Source of the DNA: Caballeronia concitans
Lineage (GTDB): Bacteria; Pseudomonadota; Gammaproteobacteria; Burkholderiales; Burkholderiaceae
Assembly (NCBI RefSeq): GCF_001544615.1
Contig: NZ_FCNV02000012.1
Coordinates: forward strand, 1-64,000
DNA length: 64,000 nucleotides
Direction of reading: 5' to 3'
Under the pieces are notes generated by a model. The model was not told where the DNA came from, did no database searches, and was given only the letters and a program-made list of their open reading frames with translations. The stretch's first letter is position 1. Every line of letters starts with the position of its first letter. Below are positions 52,493-60,957 of the stretch, in pieces. The translations under genes and the position numbers were made by a program.

Positions 52493-53215
52493 CTAGCGTC
52501 GCTCGCCCGGACCGTACATGCGCTCGCAGAAGGCCACGCTCGCACCGAGCCGCCGAGAGAGGTCGGACGCGGCCTGCAGTTGCGGGGCAATGAGTTCGCC
52601 CGTTTCGCGCGCCACGCTCAGGCGCGAGGCCGGACCGGACAGCGTCAGCGCGGCTTTGAATTCCTCGTCAGGGCCGAACACGGGCGTGGCGAATGCCGCC
52701 GTGTGCACATCGCGCGCGCCCGAGGTAAAAAGCGGAATCTGCGGCGGCTCGGAGAAGATCGGCTCGCGAAGTGCCCAATAGCGGATGACTTGCCCGATGG
52801 CGGTGTCGTCGAGCGGAAGCGATGTTCCCGCGAGCCGCGTTTCGCGCAGCCCTTCGGACGGTTCCGCGCGGAACAGGCATAGGCGCTTGCCGCTGTCGAG
52901 CACGTAGTACGAGGCGCTTTCCTTCGTCGCGGCGGCGAGCGAGAACAGCACCGGCTCCACGACAGACGACAGATGGAACGACTGCTCGTAGAGCTTGCCG
53001 AGATAGAGCACGCGAGCGCCGAGCCCGTACATGCCGTCGTCGGACCGCACGACATAGCCCATGCGCTCGAGCGAGTTCATGAGCCGGTACACGGTCGTCT
53101 TGTGCATGCCCGAAGCGGTTGCGAGCGCCGCAAGCGAGAGTTTCTCCTTGCCGAGCCTGAAGCAGTCGAGCAGGCCGAGCGCCCGTTCAACCGCGACCAC
53201 ACCGTCGTTTCCCAT
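52493..53215 (-). CDS. IclR-family regulator of the adjacent catabolic operon
   Basis: Regulator of about 240 residues: HTH (VAVERALGLLDCFRLGKEKL, LAALATASGMHKTTVYRLMN, LERMGYVVRSDDGMYGLGAR) and C-terminal effector domain (ASYYVLDSGKRLCLFRAEPS, FATPVFGPDEEFKAALTLSG). ATG 53215 has GAGGAGACGAG upstream. It is divergent from the RraA-type gene with repeats between them (53246-53361), so it most likely controls the 53.4-64 kb operon and itself. Effector unknown, presumably the substrate or an intermediate. Confidence 0.9.
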   Translation of the reverse strand: MGNDGVVAVERALGLLDCFRLGKEKLSLAALATASGMHKTTVYRLMNSLERMGYVVRSDDGMYGLGARVLYLGKLYEQSFHLSSVVEPVLFSLAAATKESASYYVLDSGKRLCLFRAEPSEGLRETRLAGTSLPLDDTAIGQVIRYWALREPIFSEPPQIPLFTSGARDVHTAAFATPVFGPDEEFKAALTLSGPASRLSVARETGELIAPQLQAASDLSRRLGASVAFCERMYGPGERR

Positions 53216-53245
53216 CTCGTCTCCTCGTCCACGTTCTTTCGATGA

Positions 53246-53361
53246 TTGTACACAGTAAAACACCGATGCACACAGTAAAAGGGTTAACGCTAGTGGCATC
53301 GTTCAGGCTCGTCGCGATAAAGTGATTTCACTTCGTACACCACCGTTGTACACAATACAAC
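53246..53361. promoter_or_regulatory. Repeat cluster between IclR and the catabolic operon
   Basis: Contains TTGTACACAGTAAAA (53246-53260) and ATGCACACAGTAAAA (53266-53280), direct repeats with a 20-bp period, and, near the operon start, the palindrome GTTGTACACAATACAAC (53345-53361; arms GTTGTA and TACAAC). The shared TACACA core (also CGTACACC at 53335) suggests one regulator binding on both sides of the divergent promoters. Likely IclR operators; the exact site unit is inferred. Confidence 0.6.
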
Positions 53362-53381
53362 TTTGTCCAGAGGGTTAGTCC

Positions 53382-54074
53382 ATGAGCACCGACACGAATC
53401 AACCGATCATCCGAGACATCGAGCGCGTATCGCCGCAACTCGTCGACGCCGCAGCGAAGTTCCAGGCCGCCATCCTCGCCGATGTCGCCGGACGGCGCGG
53501 CACGCTGCATGGCCGCGTGAAGCCGCTGTCGCCGAAGATGAAGGTCGCGGGGCCGGCCATCACGGTCGAAGTGCGTCAGGGCGACAACCTCGCGATCCAT
53601 GCGGCGCTGGCCGTGGCCAAGCCGGGCGATGTGATCGTCGTGGACGGCAAGGGCGACGTGAGCTGCGCGTTGCTCGGCGAGATCATGGCGACGCAGGCGA
53701 AGGTGAGCGGCATCGCGGGCATCATCATCGACGCGGCGGTGCGCGACGCGCACGAGCTCGCGAACGGCGACTATCCGATCTTCTCCGCCGGCCTGAATCC
53801 GTGCGGCCCGACGAAGAGCGTGGCCGGTCTTGTCAACCACCCGATCTCCGCCGGCGGCACGGCGGTCAAGCCCGGCGATCTCGTCGTGGGCGATGCCGAT
53901 GGCGTCGTCGTGATTCCGCGTGCGGATGTCGCGCGCATCGTCGAACTCGCGCAGAAGAAGCTCGATACCGAAACGGCGCGCATCGCCGGGATCCACAAGG
54001 GCGACGTGCGCCCGGGCTGGCTCGACAAGGAACTGCGCGCGGCCGGCATGCTGGCCGAAGGCGAGGCGCTGTAA
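53382..54074 (+). CDS. RraA-family aldolase/decarboxylase
   Basis: 230-residue protein of the RraA fold. Members act as 4-hydroxy-4-methyl-2-oxoglutarate or 4-carboxy-4-hydroxy-2-oxoadipate aldolases (pyruvate released) or oxaloacetate decarboxylases. The family core is present: FQAAILADVAGRRGTLHGRV, GDNLAIHAALAVAKPGDVIV, GIAGIIIDAAVRDAHELANG (active-site Arg-Asp pair), and VVGDADGVVVIPRADVARI. Length and C-terminal tail (KGDVRPGWLDKELRAAGML) resemble the aldolases rather than the RNase E regulator RraA. It is the first gene of the operon and ends overlapping the next start by one base (TAATG). Confidence 0.85.
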   Translation: MSTDTNQPIIRDIERVSPQLVDAAAKFQAAILADVAGRRGTLHGRVKPLSPKMKVAGPAITVEVRQGDNLAIHAALAVAKPGDVIVVDGKGDVSCALLGEIMATQAKVSGIAGIIIDAAVRDAHELANGDYPIFSAGLNPCGPTKSVAGLVNHPISAGGTAVKPGDLVVGDADGVVVIPRADVARIVELAQKKLDTETARIAGIHKGDVRPGWLDKELRAAGMLAEGEAL

Positions 54075-55021
54075 TGGACACGAACGCCCGAAAGCCCGTC
54101 GTGCTGGTGACGGCAGCCGATCTCGCGCCGCAAGCGCTCGACATGCTCGAGGCGTTCGAAGTCGTGTTCGCCGGCAAGCAGCCGAGCGAAGACGACATCG
54201 TCGCCCTGTGCGAGAAGACGAAGCCGGTCGCGATCATCGTTCGTTACGGCAGGATCAACGCCCGCATCATGGATGCAGCGGAAAACCTGCAGGTCATTTC
54301 GAAGCACGGCAGCGGCATCGACGTGATCGATCAGGAAGCCGCCGCTGCGCGCGGCATCGCGGTGCGCGCGGCAGTCGGCGCGAACGCCGCGGCGGTCGCC
54401 GAGCACGCGTGGGCGCTCATTCTCGCGTGCGCGAAGTCGGTGCCGCAGCTCGACGTCCGCATGCGCGCCGGCCACTGGGACAAGTCGACGCACAAGTCCT
54501 TCGAACTCGACGGCCGCACGCTCGGCGTCGTGGGTCTCGGTTCGATCGGGCGGCGTGTTGCGGCCATCGGCGTCGCGTTCGGCATGAACGTGCTCGCCTT
54601 CGATCCGTTCGCGAAGGAAGCGCCGCAGGGCGTGACGCTCGCGTCGATGGACGAGATCTACGCCGGGTCCGACGTGCTCTCGCTCAACTGTCCGCTGACG
54701 GACGAGAACCGCAACATGATTGATCGCGACGCGCTGAGCCGCATGAAGCAGGGCGCGATTGTCGTCAACACGGCGCGCGGCGGGCTGATCGATGAACCCG
54801 CGCTCGTCGAGGCGCTCGCGAGCGGTCAGTTGCGCTCGGCCGGCGTCGATAGCTTCGCGGTCGAACCGATGGTGCATCCGCATCCGTTCCAGTCCGTGCC
54901 GAACCTGATTCTGTCGCCGCACGTCGGCGGCGTCAGCGAAGCGGCCTACGTGAACATGGGCAAGGGTGCGGTGGCCAACGTGCTCGCGGTCATCGAGGAA
55001 AACGCCCGAAAGGTGGCGTGA
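54074..55021 (+). CDS. D-isomer-specific 2-hydroxyacid dehydrogenase
   Basis: NAD(P)-dependent oxidoreductase of 315 residues of the phosphoglycerate dehydrogenase/hydroxypyruvate reductase group. The Rossmann motif is VVGLGSIGRRVAAIGVAFGM then NVLAFDPF; the catalytic residues lie in VNTARGGLIDEPALVEAL (Arg) and LSPHVGGVSE (His). It is preceded by the N-terminal substrate domain (SKHGSGIDVIDQEAAAARGI). It should reduce a 2-keto acid or oxidise a D-2-hydroxy acid. Overlaps the RraA stop by one base, so translation is coupled. Confidence 0.9.
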   Translation: MDTNARKPVVLVTAADLAPQALDMLEAFEVVFAGKQPSEDDIVALCEKTKPVAIIVRYGRINARIMDAAENLQVISKHGSGIDVIDQEAAAARGIAVRAAVGANAAAVAEHAWALILACAKSVPQLDVRMRAGHWDKSTHKSFELDGRTLGVVGLGSIGRRVAAIGVAFGMNVLAFDPFAKEAPQGVTLASMDEIYAGSDVLSLNCPLTDENRNMIDRDALSRMKQGAIVVNTARGGLIDEPALVEALASGQLRSAGVDSFAVEPMVHPHPFQSVPNLILSPHVGGVSEAAYVNMGKGAVANVLAVIEENARKVA

Positions 55022-55041
55022 CGTTCGCAGGATTACTCAGC

Positions 55042-55968
55042 ATGTTCTATCTCACATCGCCCGAAGTGCGCGAAGCGCAGGTGTTCACGCGCATGCCGGA
55101 GAAATACCGGAAGCCGGATGCACGGACCGATTGGGCACGCGCCAATCGCGGCGGCATGACCACCGATTCGTTTCTCGAAGGTCCTGTCTGGGATCCGCGC
55201 GGCCATCTGTACGTGACCGACATTCCCTATGGCCGCATCTTTCGCATTTCGCCTTCGGGCGAGTGGGATCTCGTCGCGCAGTACGACGGCGAGCCCAACG
55301 GGATGAAGCTGTTCGACGACGCGCACTTGCTCATCACCGACTATCGCAACGGCCTGATGCTGCTCGACATCGAGCGCGGGGAAGTGAAGCCCTATCTGGA
55401 GCGCCGCAACTCGGAGCGCTTCAAGGGCGTGAACGACCTGACCTTCGATTCGCACGGGAACCTGTATTTCACGGATCAGGGTCAGTCGGGCCTGCACGAT
55501 CCGACCGGCCGTGTGTATCGGCTGTCGCCCGACGGCAAGCTCGACATGCTGCTCGGCAATTGCCCGAGCCCGAACGGACTCGTGCTGTCGCCGGACGAAA
55601 AAGTGCTCTACGTCGGCATGACGCGCGGCAACTGCGTGTGGCGCGTGCCGCTGCAGGCGGACGGTTCGGTGAGCAAGGTCGGCCAGTTCTTCACGTCCTA
55701 CGGCCCGAGCGGTCCGGACGGTCTCACGATCGATTCCGAAGGCCGGCTGTTCATCGCGAATCCGGGGCTTGGCCGCGTGTGGGTGCTCAATCGCCGCGCC
55801 GAGCCGGTCGAGATTCTGACCGCGCAGGAAGGCGTGTCGCTCACCAATCTCTGTTTCGGCGGCGCGGACATGAAGACGCTCTTCATGACTGAATCGACGA
55901 ACGGCCTGGTGTTGAAGGCCGACATGACCGTTCCCGGACCGCTTCCCAAGCAAGCGAAGAAAAACTAA
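55042..55968 (+). CDS. SMP-30/gluconolactonase-type lactonase
   Basis: Six-bladed beta-propeller of about 308 residues of the SMP-30/LRE family, likely a lactone hydrolase. Metal-ligand segments are present: SFLEGPVWDPRGHLYVTDI (Glu), GVNDLTFDSHGNLYFTDQG (Asn), and SGPDGLTIDSEGRLFIANPG (Asp). ATG 55042 has AGGA nine bases upstream; a GTG at 55018 overlapping the previous stop would add eight residues. No signal peptide, so cytosolic. Cluster context suggests hydrolysis of a lactone intermediate before the aldolase step; the order of reactions is inference. Confidence 0.85.
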   Translation: MFYLTSPEVREAQVFTRMPEKYRKPDARTDWARANRGGMTTDSFLEGPVWDPRGHLYVTDIPYGRIFRISPSGEWDLVAQYDGEPNGMKLFDDAHLLITDYRNGLMLLDIERGEVKPYLERRNSERFKGVNDLTFDSHGNLYFTDQGQSGLHDPTGRVYRLSPDGKLDMLLGNCPSPNGLVLSPDEKVLYVGMTRGNCVWRVPLQADGSVSKVGQFFTSYGPSGPDGLTIDSEGRLFIANPGLGRVWVLNRRAEPVEILTAQEGVSLTNLCFGGADMKTLFMTESTNGLVLKADMTVPGPLPKQAKKN

Positions 55969-56052
55969 GGCTTTCCCGTCGATGGGCCATGCAGGCCCGC
56001 ACGACGAGAAGTCGAGACATTGCGCCCAAGCAGCGCGATGGAGGAGCCAGGC

Positions 56053-57432
56053 ATGCAACTCTCGCAAACCATCGATGAAACCCGCGTCGCGCGCTCGAAC
56101 AACGCGACGAGCGGCACACTGCTCGCCAGCGAAGACTTCGCCGCCAGCGAACGCACGCTCGCGAAGGCGTTCCGGCGCATTCTTCCGTTCATCTTCCTCT
56201 GCTACGTCGTCAGCTATCTCGACAGAACGAATGTCGGCTTCGCGGCGCTGACGATGAACAAGGACCTCGGTCTCACAGGCGAACAATTCGGCCTCGCTGC
56301 CGGACTGTTTTCGATCGGCTACTTCCTGTTCGAGATTCCGAGCAACCTCATCATGCAGAAGGTCGGTGCTCGGGTGTGGATCGCGCGCATCATGATCACG
56401 TGGGGCGTGTGCTCGATGCTGACGGCGTTCGTCGTCGGGCCGAAGAGCTTCGCCGGCGCGCGGTTTCTGCTCGGCATCGCTGAAGCCGGATTCACGCCCG
56501 GCATTTATCTGTATTTCACGCACTGGTTTCCCGGCAAATGGCGCGCCAAGGTGACGGCCGCGTTCCTCGTCGGCATTCCCGTCGCGAACATGATCGGCTC
56601 GCCGATCTCCGGCGCGCTGCTTCAACTGGGCGGCTTGCACGGCCTGAAAAGCTGGCAATGGCTGCTGCTGATCGAAGGCCTGCCCGCCGTGCTGCTCGGC
56701 GTGGCGTGCCTGTTCATCCTCGCCGATCGTCCCGAGAAGGCCACGTGGCTGAGCGATGACGAGAAGGCCACGCTCGCGCGACGCCTCGTCGCCGAGCAAA
56801 GCGACATCGGCAGCAAGCACGGCAGCACATTGCGCGACGCCATGACCAACTGGCGCGTGTTCGTGCTCGCGTTCATCAACTTCTGCGGGATCGTCGGCTC
56901 GGTCGGCGTCGGCTTGTGGATGCCGCAGATCATCAAGCAATTCGGCGTCACGCACTCGGTCGTCGGCTGGCTGACGGCCATTCCCTACCTGATCGGCGCG
57001 TTCGTCATGCTGTGGTGGGCGCGCGTGGCGAACAAGGCGCACAAGCGCGTTCCGTACGTTGCCGGCGCTTTGCTGGTCGCCGCCGCCGCGCTCGCGTGCA
57101 GCGCGCTGACCGACGTGCCGCTCCTGAAGCTCATCGCCCTGTGTTTCACCGTCAGCGGAATTCTCGCGTTCCAGGCGACGTACTGGGCGATTCCCTCTAG
57201 CTTTCTCACCGGCCGCGCCGCCGCTGGCGGACTCGCGCTCATCGTGTCCGTCGGCAATCTCGGCGGCTTCGCGGGACCGTCGATGATCGGCGCGCTCAAG
57301 CAGATGTCCGGCGGCTTCACGCTGCCGCTGCTGGCCGTGTCGGCCGTGCTGCTGATCGGCGCGCTGACCATCGCATGGCTCGGCGACCCCGGTGCAAATG
57401 CCGGCGAAGCGAGCGCCGCGCGCAAGTCCTGA
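56053..57432 (+). CDS. MFS transporter, anion:cation symporter type
   Basis: 459-residue MFS carrier of the ACS family: FRRILPFIFLCYVVSYLDRT then NVGFAALTMNKDLGL, YFLFEIPSNLIMQKVGARVW, and RFLLGIAEAGFTPGIYLYFT. These are the same signatures as the carriers at 5630 and 62207. GGAGGAG precedes the ATG, giving MQLSQTIDET as N-terminus. It probably imports the organic acid used by the operon. Placed between the lactonase and porin genes. Confidence 0.88.
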   Translation: MQLSQTIDETRVARSNNATSGTLLASEDFAASERTLAKAFRRILPFIFLCYVVSYLDRTNVGFAALTMNKDLGLTGEQFGLAAGLFSIGYFLFEIPSNLIMQKVGARVWIARIMITWGVCSMLTAFVVGPKSFAGARFLLGIAEAGFTPGIYLYFTHWFPGKWRAKVTAAFLVGIPVANMIGSPISGALLQLGGLHGLKSWQWLLLIEGLPAVLLGVACLFILADRPEKATWLSDDEKATLARRLVAEQSDIGSKHGSTLRDAMTNWRVFVLAFINFCGIVGSVGVGLWMPQIIKQFGVTHSVVGWLTAIPYLIGAFVMLWWARVANKAHKRVPYVAGALLVAAAALACSALTDVPLLKLIALCFTVSGILAFQATYWAIPSSFLTGRAAAGGLALIVSVGNLGGFAGPSMIGALKQMSGGFTLPLLAVSAVLLIGALTIAWLGDPGANAGEASAARKS

Positions 57433-57474
57433 AACCCTGCATCAACCCAATCTATCACTCTGTTTGGAGACGAA

Positions 57475-58626
57475 ATGTCCGTGAAGAAGGCTCACAAGAA
57501 AGCCAACCTTAAAACCAGTCTGGCGCTTGGGACGGTCGCAGTCGCAAGCATCACGTTCGCGTCCGGTGCGGCGCGGGCGCAAAGCAGCGTGACGCTGTAC
57601 GGCATCGCCGATGTCGGCGTCGAGTACCTCAACAACACCAGCGCCGGCGGTTCCCAGGTGCGCGAGGTGTCCGGCAATCTGTCCGGCTCGCGCTGGGGCC
57701 TGAAGGGCGTCGAGGACCTGGGCGGCGGAATGAAGGCGATCTTCGACGTGGAGAACGGCTTCAACATCAACGACGGCACGACGGCCCAATCGACGCGCGG
57801 CCTCGGCGCCAACGCGACGACGACCACGCGTCTCTTCGGCCGTCAGGCATGGGTCGGCCTCTTGTACAAGGGTCAACAGCTCACGCTCGGCCGCCAGAAT
57901 GCGCTGATCTACGAACAGTCGGTGACGTTCGACCCGATGGGCGTGTCGTCCCGCTACTCGGCGCTGTCGCTCGACTATGCGCTGGCTGCGCGCATCGACA
58001 ATTCGGCGAAGTACACCGGCAAGTTCGGCCCGGTGACGGCTCAGGCGATGTACAGCACGCGCTACGACACCGGCTACGGTTCCGAAGTGCCGGGCGCGCT
58101 CATCACCGGCCGGTTCTTCAGCGGCGCGCTCACGTATGCCAGCGGCCCGATTGCGGCAACCGCCGTCTACGAACAGCGCAACAGCAACACGCTGACCACG
58201 AACACGAGCACCGAACGCCGCGCGCTCGCCGCCGCGACGTACAACTTCGGTCCGGTGACGGCTTATGCGGGCTACCGCTATCTGCGCGCATCGAATGCAT
58301 TCTTGCCGACGAATCCCATCGCCGTGGCGAACGGGTCCGAAGCGAATGCAGCGAACCTGTACTGGCTCGGCGCGCAGTATCTGATCGCGCCGTCGCTCCA
58401 GCTGACTGCCGTCGGCTATTACCACGACGTTCATTCGACCGGTGCGGACCCGTGGCTTGCCGTCGTCAGCGCGGACTACTTCCTGTCGAAGCGGACCGAC
58501 CTGTACGCGACCGTCGGTTACGCGCACAACAAGGACAACTCGGCGCTCGGCGTGAACGGCTACGGCACGGTGGCGGCCGGCCATAACCAGACGGGCGTGA
58601 ACATCGGCTTGCGCCAGAAGTTCTGA
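57475..58626 (+). CDS. Trimeric outer-membrane porin (type 4 Gram-negative porin)
   Basis: 383-residue porin of the Burkholderia OmpC-like type. Signal peptide to about residue 35 (VAVASITFASGAARA), then SSVTLYGIADVGVEYLNNT, SRWGLKGVEDLGGGMKAIFD, RQAWVGLLYKGQQLTLGRQN (loop 3 region), and a C-terminal phenylalanine strand (HNQTGVNIGLRQKF). GGAGACG precedes the ATG. Inclusion inside the operon suggests that the substrate crosses the outer membrane through a dedicated pore. Its remnant relative lies at the window's left edge. Confidence 0.92.
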   Translation: MSVKKAHKKANLKTSLALGTVAVASITFASGAARAQSSVTLYGIADVGVEYLNNTSAGGSQVREVSGNLSGSRWGLKGVEDLGGGMKAIFDVENGFNINDGTTAQSTRGLGANATTTTRLFGRQAWVGLLYKGQQLTLGRQNALIYEQSVTFDPMGVSSRYSALSLDYALAARIDNSAKYTGKFGPVTAQAMYSTRYDTGYGSEVPGALITGRFFSGALTYASGPIAATAVYEQRNSNTLTTNTSTERRALAAATYNFGPVTAYAGYRYLRASNAFLPTNPIAVANGSEANAANLYWLGAQYLIAPSLQLTAVGYYHDVHSTGADPWLAVVSADYFLSKRTDLYATVGYAHNKDNSALGVNGYGTVAAGHNQTGVNIGLRQKF

Positions 58627-58639
58627 CGAGGAAACCGCC

Positions 58640-59686
58640 GTGCAGATCGTCCATGCGCCTCATTTGCCCGTCCGCGAAGAATGGCTCGCGCTGCGTCAGG
58701 AGCCGATTCTTGCGCCTGATCTGCCTATCGTCGATGCGCATCATCATCTGTGGGATCGGCAAAGCGGGCGCTATCTGACGGACGAGTTCGCGAAGGACGT
58801 CGGCAGCGGGCATCGCATCGTATCGAGCGTGTATGTGCAATGCCGCTCGATGCTGCGTCAGCACGGTCCGGCCGCGATGAAGCCGGTCGGCGAAGCGGAG
58901 TTCGCCAACGGCATCGCCGCGATGTTCGCAAGCGGGGCGTATGGGCCGACGAAAGCCTGCGATGCGATCGTCGGCGGCGCGGATCTCGCGCTGGGCGATT
59001 CGGTTGCGCCCGTGCTCGAAGCGATGCTTCAGGTCACGGGCGGGCGCTTGCGCGGCATCCGCAATCCGCTCGCGTGGCATTCGAGCGCGGACGTGAGTTC
59101 GAGCCCGGTGACGCCGCCGCGCGATCTCATGCCGAACGCGGGCTTCCGGCAAGGCGTGAAGACGCTGGCGCGCTACGGGCTGTCGCTGGACGCGTGGGTC
59201 TATCACACGCAACTGGCGGAGCTTTACGAACTGGCGAGCGCCGCGCCGGATGTCACCGTGGTCATCGATCACTTCGGCGGTCCGCTCGGCGTCGGACCGC
59301 ACGCGAACAGCCGCGAGCAGGTCGCGGCCGAATGGCGGCGCGGTCTCGCGCGCCTGGCGAGCCTGCCCAACACGCGCATGAAGCTCGGCGGCGCGGGTTT
59401 GACCGTGTTCGGCTTCGGCTTCGCATCGCGCGAAACGCCGCCTTCCTCGGAGGAACTCGCCGCTGCATGGCGTCCTTACTTCGAGACGTGCATCGAACTT
59501 TTCGGCGTGAAGCGCTGCATGTTCGAGAGCAACTTCCCCGTGGACAAGGGGATGTTCAGCTACGGCGTCCTGTGGAACGCCTTCAAACGGCTGGCGCATT
59601 CACTGTCCTCGGATGAAAAAGCCGCGTTGTTCAGCAGCACCGCTGCGGCGACATATCGCTTGCGGCTACCAGGAGACGAGTCATGA
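58640..59686 (+). CDS. Amidohydrolase-family protein (COG3618, lactonase type)
   Basis: TIM-barrel metal-dependent hydrolase of 348 residues related to 2-pyrone-4,6-dicarboxylate lactonase and sugar-lactonases. The HxH-type motif is IVDAHHHLWDR; TVVIDHFGGP supplies the later His, and CMFESNFPVDKG is the C-terminal motif, in which the usual catalytic Asp (SDWP in relatives) is Asn and an Asp follows two residues later. Start is GTG 58640 with AGGAAA upstream. It follows the porin by 13 bases and overlaps the next ATG by four bases. Likely hydrolyses a lactone or C-C/C-N bond; substrate unknown. Confidence 0.87.
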   Translation: MQIVHAPHLPVREEWLALRQEPILAPDLPIVDAHHHLWDRQSGRYLTDEFAKDVGSGHRIVSSVYVQCRSMLRQHGPAAMKPVGEAEFANGIAAMFASGAYGPTKACDAIVGGADLALGDSVAPVLEAMLQVTGGRLRGIRNPLAWHSSADVSSSPVTPPRDLMPNAGFRQGVKTLARYGLSLDAWVYHTQLAELYELASAAPDVTVVIDHFGGPLGVGPHANSREQVAAEWRRGLARLASLPNTRMKLGGAGLTVFGFGFASRETPPSSEELAAAWRPYFETCIELFGVKRCMFESNFPVDKGMFSYGVLWNAFKRLAHSLSSDEKAALFSSTAAATYRLRLPGDES

Positions 59687-60957
59687 AAACGAGCGCGAGC
59701 CTTGCATCGGGCGCAATCGAGAGAGAAGCCGAAGGGAAGCGTTACAAGGACATCACGCGTGCCGAGTGGCGCTCGCTGTCGCTGGCGGGACTGGGCTGGA
59801 CTTTCGAAAGCTATGACTCGTTCCTGCTGTCCCTTCTGTTGCCGACGCTCGCGCTGCAATTCGGCTTGACGAAAGCGCAGCTCGGGCTTTTCACGAGCAT
59901 CACGGCGGCAGGGCAGATTCTGGGCGGCATCGTGTTCGGCTACGTGTCGGACCGGCTGGGCCGCGTTCGCACCGCGATGCTCTGCATCGGCATCTATTCG
60001 CTGTTCTCGGGGCTGCTCGCGTTCGCGCCGAACGAGCACTGGTTCGCGACGATCCGCTTCTTCGGCGCGCTCGGCATGGGCGGCACGTGGACGGCGGGCG
60101 CGGCGCTCATCGCTGAAACGTGGCACGCGAGCCGCCGAGGGAAGGGCGGCGCGCTGATGCAGATGGGACTGCCTATCGGCGCGATCCTCGCCATCACGAT
60201 CTCGGGCATCGTCAGCGGCGTCAACGACGGTCTCGCGGGTCACGGATGGCGCGTCCTCTTTCTGATCGGCGCGCTGCCGTTCTTCATTCTGTTCTTCGTC
60301 GCGCGCAAGACGCCGGAATCGCCCATCTGGCTCGAACGCAAGCAGGCAAAAGCGCAAGCAAGGACGGTTTCCGCCGATGCCAAGCTCAACGTTCGCGGTC
60401 TCCTCACCGCGTTCACGTTCATCTTCTTTCTGCAATACCTCTATTGGGGCGTGTTCACGTGGACGCCGACGTTCCTCGTCACGGTGAAGCACCTCGATTT
60501 CGTGCATAGCCTCAAGTTCGTGCTCGCATTGCAGTTCGGCGCCATCTCGGGCTTCCTGCTGTTCTCGGCGTTCGTCGATCGCCTCGGACGCCGGCCGATG
60601 TTCATGGCGTATCTGCTCGTGGGCGCGGCGGCGGTGTTCGGCTACATCCTCTCGTCGAATGCGTTCGTGCTGATGGTCGCCATCTTCTTCACGGGCTTCA
60701 GCGTGAACGGCATCTTCGCGGGCGCGGGACCGTTCCTCGCCGAAATCATCGGCAATACGGCGTCGCGCGGCTTTCTCATGGGCCTCGCCTACAACGGCGG
60801 ACGGCTCGGCGGATTCATCGCGCCGCTCGTCATCGGGACACTGGCCTCGACGGCGGGCGGATTCGTGCTCGGCTTGTCGACCACCATCGTCGCGTTCATC
60901 GCCGCTGCGATTGTCGTGTTCTTCGCGCCCGAAACGCGCGGCAAGACGCTCGCATGA
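59683..60957 (+). CDS. MFS transporter, aromatic-acid:H+ symporter-like
   Basis: 424-residue MFS carrier of the AAHS/sugar-porter-like branch: GWTFESYDSFLLSLLLPTLA at helix 1, GIVFGYVSDRLGRVRTAMLC (the DxxGRR-type loop), LGMGGTWTAGAALIAETW, and DRLGRRPMFMAYLLVGAAAV in the second half. Members carry benzoate, 4-hydroxybenzoate, protocatechuate or gallate. It overlaps the amidohydrolase stop and the next MFS start by four bases each, so three genes are coupled in translation. Confidence 0.88.
   Translation: MKTSASLASGAIEREAEGKRYKDITRAEWRSLSLAGLGWTFESYDSFLLSLLLPTLALQFGLTKAQLGLFTSITAAGQILGGIVFGYVSDRLGRVRTAMLCIGIYSLFSGLLAFAPNEHWFATIRFFGALGMGGTWTAGAALIAETWHASRRGKGGALMQMGLPIGAILAITISGIVSGVNDGLAGHGWRVLFLIGALPFFILFFVARKTPESPIWLERKQAKAQARTVSADAKLNVRGLLTAFTFIFFLQYLYWGVFTWTPTFLVTVKHLDFVHSLKFVLALQFGAISGFLLFSAFVDRLGRRPMFMAYLLVGAAAVFGYILSSNAFVLMVAIFFTGFSVNGIFAGAGPFLAEIIGNTASRGFLMGLAYNGGRLGGFIAPLVIGTLASTAGGFVLGLSTTIVAFIAAAIVVFFAPETRGKTLA

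Noticed and set aside
55033-57042. Minus-strand open frame of 669 codons opposite the lactonase and MFS genes
   Set aside because: Antisense shadow; both plus-strand genes are secure families.
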